A stretch of 56,683 nt of DNA from Chitinophagaceae bacterium (lineage in GTDB: Bacteria > Bacteroidota > Bacteroidia > Chitinophagales > Chitinophagaceae). Under the pieces are notes generated by a model, which did not search any database, was not told the DNA's origin, and saw nothing but the letters and a program-made list of their open reading frames with translations. Of the stretch, positions 36,505-43,544 are shown in pieces. Position numbers and translations under genes: made by a program. The stretch lies in assembly GCA_016787135.1 (NCBI GenBank), contig JAEUVK010000060.1, forward strand, positions 1-56,683. The letters run 5' to 3'. How positions within the stretch are numbered: position 1 is the first letter of the stretch; each line of letters opens with the position of its first letter.

Positions 36505-39500
36505 TTAAAATTGTAATTGAATTCCTATCACAATTGTTTTAAGGGGAGGCAATACATACAGGTTCTGGTTTTCCGGGTCCGCTCCTTTATAACGGGTGAT
36601 CGTAAATAGGTTCTGTGCTGACATATACACCTTTCCGCTTTCAATTTTGCATTTCCTCAATATGGCTTGGCTGAGGTGATACGTTAAAGATGCGTTCTTG
36701 CATCGTACATAAGAAGCGTCACTGTAAACAGCGCTGGATGAGCCAAGATGACTCGACGCCGCTGTATAGGCCGCCGTGGTATAGTCGGCAGTAAAACGCT
36801 GTACACTATTGATGTCTCCTGCTTGTTGCCAGCGATCCAGTACGATAACAGGTTGATTCATTCTCCCGTATCCGGGTACATTGAATGACTGCGTATTCAG
36901 GTAATTCAATCCGGTTTGCTTTTTAAATTCAAGTAGTACATCCAGCTCGATCCCCCGGAAGCGTAGGCTTTGTTGAATCCCCCCGTAAAATACCGGGTCA
37001 GTATTCACGTTCACAACCCTGTCCTTTGAACCAAAGCTTCCGCTGCTGTCAATATCTCTGAATACATAAACGCCTGTCAGAGGATCCACACCCAGCCAGT
37101 CATAGACTCTCTTTACAGACAACGGCTCCCCGGTAAAATAGGTGTTGGAGTAACTCGAAGTAGCTAAACCCGGGAATCGTAACAGTTTATTCCGCGACAG
37201 ACTTACATTCAAGCTGCTGTTCCATTTCCATTGGGTGGCTTGTATGTTTTCAGTCATAAGTGATACTTCATAACCCCTGTTCTCTACCAGTGCATCCAGG
37301 TTACGTTGTACCGAACTGAATCCCGCCTGTATGGGTAATGTATAGCTCACCAGTTGGTTACCTGACCGGTTCCGGTAATAAGCGACAGTGAACAAAATAG
37401 TGTTCTTGAATAATCCGGTTTCAAGCGCCGCTTCCAGCTTTCTGTTGATCTCCCAGGCATAATCAGGATTATACAATCTCGTAGGGTTCAGCATGGGTAC
37501 TCCCTGGTAGGTGGTCTGGCTCGCTGTCCATGTATCGAGAAACGCATAATCCCCTATCTGGTCATTACCGGTTTTGCCATAGCTGGCTCTTATTTTTCCA
37601 AAGCTCAGCACCTTCACTTTTTTAAAGATTGGTTCCTCCGAAAATATCCAGCCCGCACCGATAGCGCCAAAGTTGGCAGCCTGTTTACCCGGCCCAAACC
37701 GGCTCGATGCATCTCTTCTGCCCGTTAGGTTCAGGATATATTTGTCACGCCAGTTATAATTGATCCTTCCGAAAAAAGCAGCATAATGATACTCACTGTA
37801 ACTGTTATTGGCGCTTACAGTTCCTGCCCCGCTCACGCTGGTCAGTAGCAGGTCGCTGCTGTAGTTCGATCCGTTGATTACTTCGCTTCTGCTCTTGTTC
37901 GATTGCCACGTCCCTCCTGCCAGTATTTGCAATCGGCCCCTTCCGGCTGTAGTCTGGTATTCTAGTTGCGGCTCTGCTATCCAGCTTCGTTTTTGACTGT
38001 TCGAGAATTTTGAATTGGGCAATTGACCGGTAGCAGGGTCTATGGCAGTACTGGGCGTTACGGCACTTTCATTACCAGTCATCGTATTATACCCGATACT
38101 GGTTCTTATCTGCACGCCCTTCAGGATTGTATAGTTCAGTTGCAGATTACTGTTCAGGTACTCATTCTCATTCCGGTATCTCATTTCAAGAAACGAAAGC
38201 GGGTTGGTCACATTCAGGCTCAGGAAAGATGCCCCCTTCTCCGCCCAGTTCAGGCGCCCAGTTGAGTCATACAGGTGTATATGGGGCGGCATATTGATAT
38301 ACCCGGTCAGGTCGCTGATCGGCAGTTGATTTTCAAAATAGCTGTAGGCGGTGGTGAAATGAATAAGGAACTTTTTATTGACCGATTCATGCTGCCATGA
38401 GCTATGAACAGATGCACGGATGCTGGAAAGATCAGTGGGCATCACGGTTGTTTCCCGGTGCAGTCCGCCATTTATAAGAAACCGTGTCTGGGCATTTCCT
38501 CCGTTCAGGGATAACTGGGCATCATAGGTTTGGGCCGTGTTACCGATTAGTAACTTTTTGAAATCGGTATATAAGGTCGTATCCCATTCCAGCAGCTCCG
38601 GCGCATACCCCGCATTCGCAGGGTTCAGGTGGGGTATCAGTCCGTCATTGGCATACGCTTCTCTTTTCATCGCCAGGTATTGCGGCGTATTTAGCATATC
38701 CATGGTGCGGGTTATCTTGCTGAAACCGCTATAAATATTCGTATTGAAATTGGTCTTCCCGCTTTTCCCCTTTTTGGTACTGATAAGAATGACACCATTA
38801 GCGCCACGGCTTCCATAAATAGCAGTAGCATCTGCATCTTTCAGCACTTCTATGCTTTCTATATCGGCCGGGTTCAGTGTCGCAAATGGGCTGAGTCCGT
38901 TAAAAGCCGCACTGTTCAATAGATTTATTCTGCTGTTTCCCGGCGCAAAGGGTACGCCATCTATGACAAACAATGGCTCTGATCCCTGTAGTATCGAGTT
39001 CTGTCCCCTCAGTTGCACCCTGAACGTAGCGCCGTTAAGCCCACTGGTCTGCGTGACAAGTAATCCCGGCACTCGCCCCTGCAGTGCCGCCAGCGGGTTG
39101 CTCACCGGCTGCTTTTCTATCTCCGCAGCGCTTACCTTGCTCACACTTCCCGTATTCAGTCGCTTCGTTGTTTTCCCGTAAGCGATCACTACCGTTTCAT
39201 CTAAGCTGTTCACCGCTATCCGCATCACTACTTCTATATACTCTCTGCTATTAAGCGCTATCTCCTCCCGCTCATATCCCACACTGCTGATGAGTACATG
39301 AGTGTAGTTGCCTGTATAGGGTAGCGTGAATTCCCCTTTATCATCCGTAGCCGTAGCGATATTGCTCCTCAGCAGGCTCACCGTCGCCCCGGCTATAGCA
39401 TCCCCTTTCTCGTTCATTACTTTCCCCTTCAGTATCTTATTGACGGGGGCTGTCCTTTCCTTTTCATCGTTCTTTCGTTTGATGATGATATAGGAGTCAT

Positions 39501-39792
39501 TCAGCGCATACACCAGCGGCTGTTCTTTCAGGCACAGGTCCAGTACAGTTTGAATGCTGGCATGGGTAACGCTTACCGTTACCGCCTTGCATCCCGCCAG
39601 TTCCTCTTTCGCATAGATAAAGTGGTAAGGACTTTGTTTTTCGATCGCCGCAAATACTTTGTCAAGGGAGCTGTTCTTCAGGCTAAGGCTGATCGTTTGT
39701 CCGTAGCCTCTCGCAGATGTTTGCAGCCAGGCAGCCGCAGTCAGTAGCAGCAGCAGTTTCATAGCAATAAAGGTTTGTCGTTTCGTCGTCAT
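36505..39792 (-). CDS. SusC/RagA family TonB-linked outer-membrane transporter with STN domain
   Basis: About 1095 residues from the ATG at 39792 (MTTKRQTFIAMKLLLLL); MKLLLLL at 39762 is the alternative. Order: signal peptide; STN domain (about 32-102, TISLSLKNSSLDKVFAAIEKQ), which in FecA-type systems contacts FecR; carboxypeptidase-regulatory-like domain (about 120-200); plug with LFVIDGVPF and YGSRGANGVILISTKKG; and a 22-strand-type barrel ending KTIVIGIQLQF. With SusD it forms a pedal-bin importer, and with FecR and the ECF sigma a cell-surface signalling circuit. The start codon lies inside a REP-like repeat. Confidence 0.93.
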   Translation of the reverse strand: MTTKRQTFIAMKLLLLLTAAAWLQTSARGYGQTISLSLKNSSLDKVFAAIEKQSPYHFIYAKEELAGCKAVTVSVTHASIQTVLDLCLKEQPLVYALNDSYIIIKRKNDEKERTAPVNKILKGKVMNEKGDAIAGATVSLLRSNIATATDDKGEFTLPYTGNYTHVLISSVGYEREEIALNSREYIEVVMRIAVNSLDETVVIAYGKTTKRLNTGSVSKVSAAEIEKQPVSNPLAALQGRVPGLLVTQTSGLNGATFRVQLRGQNSILQGSEPLFVIDGVPFAPGNSRINLLNSAAFNGLSPFATLNPADIESIEVLKDADATAIYGSRGANGVILISTKKGKSGKTNFNTNIYSGFSKITRTMDMLNTPQYLAMKREAYANDGLIPHLNPANAGYAPELLEWDTTLYTDFKKLLIGNTAQTYDAQLSLNGGNAQTRFLINGGLHRETTVMPTDLSSIRASVHSSWQHESVNKKFLIHFTTAYSYFENQLPISDLTGYINMPPHIHLYDSTGRLNWAEKGASFLSLNVTNPLSFLEMRYRNENEYLNSNLQLNYTILKGVQIRTSIGYNTMTGNESAVTPSTAIDPATGQLPNSKFSNSQKRSWIAEPQLEYQTTAGRGRLQILAGGTWQSNKSRSEVINGSNYSSDLLLTSVSGAGTVSANNSYSEYHYAAFFGRINYNWRDKYILNLTGRRDASSRFGPGKQAANFGAIGAGWIFSEEPIFKKVKVLSFGKIRASYGKTGNDQIGDYAFLDTWTASQTTYQGVPMLNPTRLYNPDYAWEINRKLEAALETGLFKNTILFTVAYYRNRSGNQLVSYTLPIQAGFSSVQRNLDALVENRGYEVSLMTENIQATQWKWNSSLNVSLSRNKLLRFPGLATSSYSNTYFTGEPLSVKRVYDWLGVDPLTGVYVFRDIDSSGSFGSKDRVVNVNTDPVFYGGIQQSLRFRGIELDVLLEFKKQTGLNYLNTQSFNVPGYGRMNQPVIVLDRWQQAGDINSVQRFTADYTTAAYTAASSHLGSSSAVYSDASYVRCKNASLTYHLSQAILRKCKIESGKVYMSAQNLFTITRYKGADPENQNLYVLPPLKTIVIGIQLQF

Positions 39793-39861
39793 TGCGAGCC
39801 CGCCAGCGGCGGGCGAAGCAACCTCGTCATTGCGATCCCGCCAACGGCGGGAGAAGCAACC
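39787..39861. repeat. Two tandem REP-like units overlapping the susC start
   Basis: Two units of the form CGTCATTGCGA-n-CCCGCC-n-GGCGGG-n-GAAGCAACC sit head to tail with a 38-bp period (39787-39823 and 39825-39861). Each has an inner CCCGCC/GGCGGG stem. The first includes the proposed susC start codon (39790-39792). Confidence 0.85.
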
Positions 39862-40092
39862 ATTTTTCATACCTTCGGTCAGTTTGGGTGATTAAATAAG
39901 ATTCCTTGCAGTTTTTTATAAGGTCAGCCCAAACATCCCCGTCCTGATCACTACTCAGGACGGTTCCTTTTCAGCCAACCATCAGTCTCACATAGGATGT
40001 TATATCATCAGTCAGTATTCCCGTTGTTCATGGTCCATTCAACATAACACTGCCCATTCATAACTCATAATTCATAACTCTTAATTCTCAAC
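39862..40092. other. Gap between susC and fecR with a low-complexity tail
   Basis: No gene is seen. The segment nearest fecR (about 40051-40092) is a run of CATAACTC/CATAATTC-like words ending at the fecR stop. The same kind of simple-sequence words occurs inside fecR. The remainder shows no strong promoter or hairpin. Confidence 0.55.
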
Positions 40093-41352
40093 CTACGGCC
40101 TCACCACTATCCTCCTCCCCTCTATCTCAAACCTCACCCTCCCCGTCCCTTCCAGTAGCTCCAGCAGCTTGCTCACATTCTCTTTCCGGTAGATCGTAGC
40201 ATTGAAATGATAATCCACTTTCCCCGCATACACGATCTCCGCATCATACCACCTCGCCACCTGCCGCATGATCGTCTCTATCGTCGCATCCTTGAATTGA
40301 AACTTCCCGTTCTTCCACGCCACCACCATCCCTGTATCCACCCCACTTTCCATTTTCCATTTTCCATTCTCTTCAATACGCAACCGGTCTCCCGGCAATA
40401 ACTCTTGACTCTTAACTCTCAACTCTCGACCCTGAACTTCCACCTTCCCCTCCAGCAACGTCGTCTGTATCTCTCCTTCATCCTCATACGCATTGATATT
40501 AAAATGCGTTCCCTTCACTTCCACCTGCACCCCATTCTTCATCTTCACAATAAACGGTACATTGCCGTCATTGCGGGGCGAAGCCAAAGCAACCTCAGGC
40601 CGGGGAAGCTGGGCCACCTCAAAATACCCCTCCCCCTCCAGCTCAACTATACGTTCCCTTTCACCAAACACCACCGGGTATTTCAGTTTCGATGCGGCAT
40701 TCAGCCATACCCTTGTACCATCCGGCAGGGTGACGGCATACTGCCCACCCGCCGGGGTAATCAGCACATGAGAGCCTTTACCTGTAGTTTCTTTGCCCGC
40801 CTCATAGCTTATTTGTCCGTCCGCAGTTTTCAGTACATCCGGCCCGTCGGCGCTGCTCATCAATCCATTCTTTGCTGATGCCAGGTCTATCGTGCTTCCG
40901 TCAGCCAGTGTCAGTGTTGCCCTGTTTCCTCCCGCTGCTATATCCCGTTTGCCGCCTTCGGTAGTGTCAGTAGTATTGTTAGGTTGTTGTGTCACAAAAT
41001 AAATAGCAAGGCCTGTCAGCACCAGTACCGATGCAGCAATGCTCCAGCGGAGCAGCTTTCTTTTTTTGTTGGGTTGAATAGTGGGTACAGGGGTAGAAAA
41101 TAGCAGCTTCTCTTTGATCCGTTTCAGCGCCGCCGCTTCATCCGGCTTATCATATTCTTTCAGGTTTTGCTCCAGTAGCCAGGGGCTTACCATTTCCTCA
41201 AACAGCAGCTGGTTCTTATCGTCACTGGTGATCCATTCGTCTAATTCATCTTTCTCCACCTCGCTCAGCGTCTGCCGCAGGTGCCCTGCTATCAGGTAAG
41301 CGATCCTTTCCGCCCTCGGTGCATCATATTTTTCGCCAGGATCAGGTTTCAT
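40093..41352 (-). CDS. FecR family anti-sigma factor
   Basis: A 419-residue transmembrane regulator. The N-terminal cytoplasmic DUF4880-like part (about 1-90) binds the sigma factor. A single membrane helix (about 102-120) precedes the periplasmic FecR domain (GGQYAVTLPDGTRVWLNAASKLKYP ... EGEGYFEV ... VQVEVKGTHFNINAY) and a C-terminal STN-interacting domain (ATIETIMRQVARWYDAEIVY). It relays the SusC signal to the ECF sigma. It is longer than typical relatives because three repeat-derived peptides lie in frame: about 251-263, 308-317 and 328-336. Partner genes are the sigma upstream and SusC downstream. Confidence 0.93.
   Translation of the reverse strand: MKPDPGEKYDAPRAERIAYLIAGHLRQTLSEVEKDELDEWITSDDKNQLLFEEMVSPWLLEQNLKEYDKPDEAAALKRIKEKLLFSTPVPTIQPNKKRKLLRWSIAASVLVLTGLAIYFVTQQPNNTTDTTEGGKRDIAAGGNRATLTLADGSTIDLASAKNGLMSSADGPDVLKTADGQISYEAGKETTGKGSHVLITPAGGQYAVTLPDGTRVWLNAASKLKYPVVFGERERIVELEGEGYFEVAQLPRPEVALASPRNDGNVPFIVKMKNGVQVEVKGTHFNINAYEDEGEIQTTLLEGKVEVQGRELRVKSQELLPGDRLRIEENGKWKMESGVDTGMVVAWKNGKFQFKDATIETIMRQVARWYDAEIVYAGKVDYHFNATIYRKENVSKLLELLEGTGRVRFEIEGRRIVVRP
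40346..40370. repeat. CATTTTC simple repeat within fecR
   Basis: A 7-bp period (CATTTTC) runs for more than three units inside fecR, and its minus-strand translation is the peptide ENGKWKMES. It keeps the reading frame. Confidence 0.7.
40400..40432. repeat. AACTCTTGACTC-type simple repeat within fecR
   Basis: A run of ACTC(T/A)(T/A)-like words (AACTCTTGACTCTTAACTCTC) lies inside fecR and reads GRELRVKSQEL on the minus strand. Similar words lie downstream of the fecR stop at 40051-40092. Confidence 0.7.
40566..40596. repeat. REP-like unit inside fecR
   Basis: CGTCATTGCGGGGCGAAGCC-type unit continuing to AAGCAACCTC. It is the same family as the units at 39787, 41586, 55892 and 56521. Here it is read through by fecR as the peptide EVALASPRNDG. 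Confidence 0.85.
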
Positions 41353-41508
41353 CCTATTAAGGTAAATACATTTTCTCTTCGCCCTTTACCTTATAATCCA
41401 CATTCGTCCTGGCGTCTCTAAATGGAGCTCGAATTTTTCTTTTGAGAAAGTTGGCATTAATAGTACTGGCTGCTAAGTATCTTATTCATTCCCTTCTGAG
41501 TTTATCAA

Positions 41509-41616
41509 CACATCGGCACATCTGCCCATCTCCAAATCTCTCCATCCCATATTCACCTGACACCTCACACCCGACACACGACACCCGTCATTGCGAGGCG
41601 AAGCCGAAGCAACCTC
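41509..41616. repeat. Low-complexity run and REP-like unit between fecR and the sigma gene
   Basis: A stretch of CACATC/CCATCTCC/ACACCTC-like words (41509-41585) leads directly into a REP-like unit (41586-41616, CGTCATTGCGAGGCGAAGCC...) that ends 5 bp from the sigma-factor stop codon. Confidence 0.75.
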
Positions 41617-41621
41617 ACCAC

Positions 41622-42206
41622 TCACCCCTGCCACCCCATCAGCATCACCATCAGCGTCCCTCCCAATCTCACCCGCAGCAGTTTCAGTCCCCTTGCTTTC
41701 TGGTTGTAAACGGTGCTCCTTGTCACCTCCAGTTCCGCAGCTGTCTCGTCCACGGTCTTCCCTTCTATGTATAGTTTATAAAATACCTTCCTGCACTCCG
41801 CCGGTAAACCCTCTATCGCCTCCCTCACCTGCCGCATCGTCTCCGCCCGGATGATATTCTCCTCGTAGCCAGCTTCACACTCCTCGCTTTCTGTCATTTC
41901 TTTTAGCCTTGTCACCCTGAGCTTGTCGAAGGGTTCCTTATACCTTTTCTTCCATTTGAGGCAGTCATGGTACACTGTCCGGTACAGCCAGTTCCAAAGA
42001 TGTTCTTCGTCATTGATTTTGCTCCTGTTCTCCCATAGCTTCACAAAACATTCCTGTACGATGTCCTCGGCCGCCGCATCATCAGATACATACCGCTTCG
42101 CAAAAAATACCAGGGCTTTGTAGTACAGGCGAAAGTATGGGTCAAAACCACTTTCCTTTCCTAGTAGGAAACTTTCTAAAATCTCATATGAGAAAGCAGG
42201 TTTCAT
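41622..42206 (-). CDS. ECF RNA polymerase sigma-70 factor (FecI-like)
   Basis: A 194-residue sigma factor. Region 2 (about 25-90) shows YYKALVFFAKRYVSDDAAAEDIVQECFVKLWE ... LWNWLYRTVYHDCL. Region 4 (about 128-180) shows IEGLPAECRKVFYKLYIEGKTVDETAAELEVTRSTVYNQKARGLKLLR. It should direct transcription of its own signalling and uptake cluster once released by the FecR protein encoded downstream. Residues 91-99 in the linker between regions 2 and 4 (EPFDKLRVT) are the translation of a common dispersed repeat. The start lies 7 bp from an XRE operator on the other side. Confidence 0.93.
   Translation of the reverse strand: MKPAFSYEILESFLLGKESGFDPYFRLYYKALVFFAKRYVSDDAAAEDIVQECFVKLWENRSKINDEEHLWNWLYRTVYHDCLKWKKRYKEPFDKLRVTRLKEMTESEECEAGYEENIIRAETMRQVREAIEGLPAECRKVFYKLYIEGKTVDETAAELEVTRSTVYNQKARGLKLLRVRLGGTLMVMLMGWQG
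41911..41935. repeat. Dispersed CCCTGAGC..GAAGGG palindrome inside the sigma gene
   Basis: GTCACCCTGAGCTTGTCGAA followed by GGGTT is a widespread intergenic palindrome with CCCT/AGGG arms. Here it lies within the coding sequence, in frame, in the flexible linker between sigma regions 2 and 4. Divergent relatives (CCCTGAACAA.GTGAAGG) are at 55901-55918 and 56532-56549. Confidence 0.85.
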
Positions 42207-42212
42207 AACTAC

Positions 42213-42278
42213 ACTTACCTATAGGTGATTGTTCCAACTACATTGATTCTTCAACTTTAGTGTTTACTCACAGGTAAA
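42213..42278 (+). promoter_or_regulatory. Two-operator promoter of the first XRE gene
   Basis: Operator 1 (42213-42229, core ACCTATAGGT perfect palindrome) and operator 2 (42263-42278, TTTAC..GTAAA) bracket a promoter: TTG at 42229-42231 and a degenerate -7 box CAACTTTA at 42252-42259. The operator centres are about 49 bp apart. The same layout and spacing recur before the second XRE gene. Operator 1 also lies 7 bp upstream of the divergent sigma gene start. Confidence 0.75.
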
Positions 42279-42280
42279 GA

Positions 42281-42508
42281 GTGAAATCTAAAATTGATTC
42301 ATATGTAATTGAACGGGTCAAAGAAAAGCGGCTTGAAAAAAATCTCTCTCAGGCTGAAATTGCCTATGAACTGGATTTATCTGTTGGTTTCATCGGTAAG
42401 GTGGAAAGCTCAAACTATCCCGCCCATTACAATTTGAAACACTTGAATGAACTCGCCAAAATTCTTAAATGCAGCCCACAGGACTTCCTTCCTAAAAAAC
42501 CACTTTGA
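42281..42508 (+). CDS. Small XRE-family helix-turn-helix regulator
   Basis: A 75-residue protein consisting almost wholly of one Cro/C1-type HTH: VKEKRLEKNLSQAEIAYELDLSVGFIGKVES ... LNELAKILKCSPQDFLP. The start codon is GTG at 42281; an operator overlaps the ribosome-binding region. Size and paired operators recall the controller proteins of restriction-modification systems and phage-type repressors. The neighbouring gene at 42618 is a paralogue. It probably represses its own promoter. Confidence 0.85.
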   Translation: MKSKIDSYVIERVKEKRLEKNLSQAEIAYELDLSVGFIGKVESSNYPAHYNLKHLNELAKILKCSPQDFLPKKPL

Positions 42509-42552
42509 ATTTTTACAAACTAATCTCAAATTAATAAATAATTCTTAAATAC

Positions 42553-42616
42553 TCACCTATAGGTGATTGTCCCTTTTTTGTGTGTCGGTGACCTTTACAC
42601 TTACCAATAGGTGAGT
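42553..42616 (+). promoter_or_regulatory. Two-operator promoter of the second XRE gene
   Basis: Operator 1 is TCACCTATAGGTGA (42553-42566, a perfect 14-bp palindrome). Operator 2 is ACTTACCAATAGGTGAGT (42599-42616) and abuts the ATG at 42618. Between them are TTG (42567-42569) and GACCTTTA (42590-42597), with the same 26-bp step from TTG to CTTTA as in front of the first XRE gene. The operator centres are about 48 bp apart. Confidence 0.8.
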
Positions 42617-42617
42617 A

Positions 42618-42854
42618 ATGCGTTCGGAAATTGATCAGTATGTTATTGACCAGATAAGGATCCGGAGAAAAAAGTTGAAAGTCTCCCAGGAAGAACTTGC
42701 CTATGCCCTTGGTTTTGAATCAAAAGGTTATATAGGTAAGATCGAAAGCAAAAACCCAAAATACTCAGACTGTTATAACATATTTCACTTAAATCAAATT
42801 GCTAAGAAATTAAGATGCTCTCCCAAAGATTTTTGGCCGGAGAAGCCACTGTAA
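42618..42854 (+). CDS. Small XRE-family helix-turn-helix regulator (paralogue)
   Basis: A 78-residue single-domain Cro/C1-type HTH protein: IRIRRKKLKVSQEELAYALGFESKGYIGKIES ... LNQIAKKLRCSPKDFWPEKPL. It is clearly related to the gene at 42281, with the same C-terminal PxDFxPxKPL ending. Its ATG is preceded by a second operator, which would block translation initiation and transcription when occupied. It is convergent with the CBASS operon, 27 bp from the E2-like stop codon. Confidence 0.87.
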   Translation: MRSEIDQYVIDQIRIRRKKLKVSQEELAYALGFESKGYIGKIESKNPKYSDCYNIFHLNQIAKKLRCSPKDFWPEKPL

Positions 42855-42881
42855 TCACATAAAGTTAACTAAGCTCATATC

Positions 42882-43544
42882 TCAATTTCTTTGGCCAAGG
42901 CTCTTCGAAATCGCTTTAATATCCTCAAGAATTTCTATTGAAGGAATACCATATCGATGTTCTATTGGAGATATTTCATAACACCTTTTATATTTCTTAC
43001 CGCTTCCACAGAAACAGGGCCGGTTTAATGCTTGAGTTCTGTATCCTGTAATCTGCACTAAATGTTTGAGGATCGAAACTGCATCTCGTACACCTGTTAT
43101 TTTCTTCCAGCCTTCAATGATTCCTTTGGTGCCATGACTAAATTCTTCATGAGCATAGTGATTATGCTTTATTCTATACACATGATTTGCTAAGAAAGGA
43201 TGTGCAAATTTATCCAACCACTTCAGTAATGTGATCCCTTCAGATAAGTCATGAAATATTTTCGCTCTGGTAGCTAAACAACATTCACCATTGCTGCTCA
43301 TATGCCAGTCACTTTCTCGTTTAATTTTTTTTCCAGTTTCCTGGAGGATAGGAATGTCCTTTGGATAATCAGGCGGTATGAATATTGACACTTCATAGGT
43401 CTCCCAATACCCTCCTTCATCATCTGTTACGTCTATGCAGCCATCAATACGCCAAAAATCACCCTCTTTAACAAGCTTGATGAGTTTGGGATAACTGCTT
43501 AAACACTCTTCATAGTGTTTTGTAATCAAATATTTTTGCTCCAT
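42882..43544 (-). CDS. CBASS E2-like ubiquitin-conjugating protein with C-terminal SEC-C-like motif
   Basis: A 220-residue protein. Residues about 1-130 follow the bacterial E2 (ubiquitin-conjugating-fold) pattern of CBASS: YEVSIFIPPDYPKDIPILQETG, then DWHMSSNGECCLA, where Cys88 or Cys89 would be the catalytic cysteine. Residues about 176-189 form a SEC-C-like zinc motif (PCFCGSGKKYKRCY; Cys177, Cys179, Cys188, with Tyr in the fourth-ligand place). In short type II CBASS, a stand-alone E2 is thought to attach to and regulate the nucleotide cyclase. No Cap3/JAB peptidase or E1 domain is present. The start overlaps the CD-NTase gene by 19 bp. Confidence 0.85.
   Translation of the reverse strand: MEQKYLITKHYEECLSSYPKLIKLVKEGDFWRIDGCIDVTDDEGGYWETYEVSIFIPPDYPKDIPILQETGKKIKRESDWHMSSNGECCLATRAKIFHDLSEGITLLKWLDKFAHPFLANHVYRIKHNHYAHEEFSHGTKGIIEGWKKITGVRDAVSILKHLVQITGYRTQALNRPCFCGSGKKYKRCYEISPIEHRYGIPSIEILEDIKAISKSLGQRN

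Noticed and set aside
41442..41774. 110-residue plus-strand frame over the sigma-gene end and the repeat run
   Set aside because: It reads through low-complexity and REP sequence opposite the real sigma gene; no family pattern.
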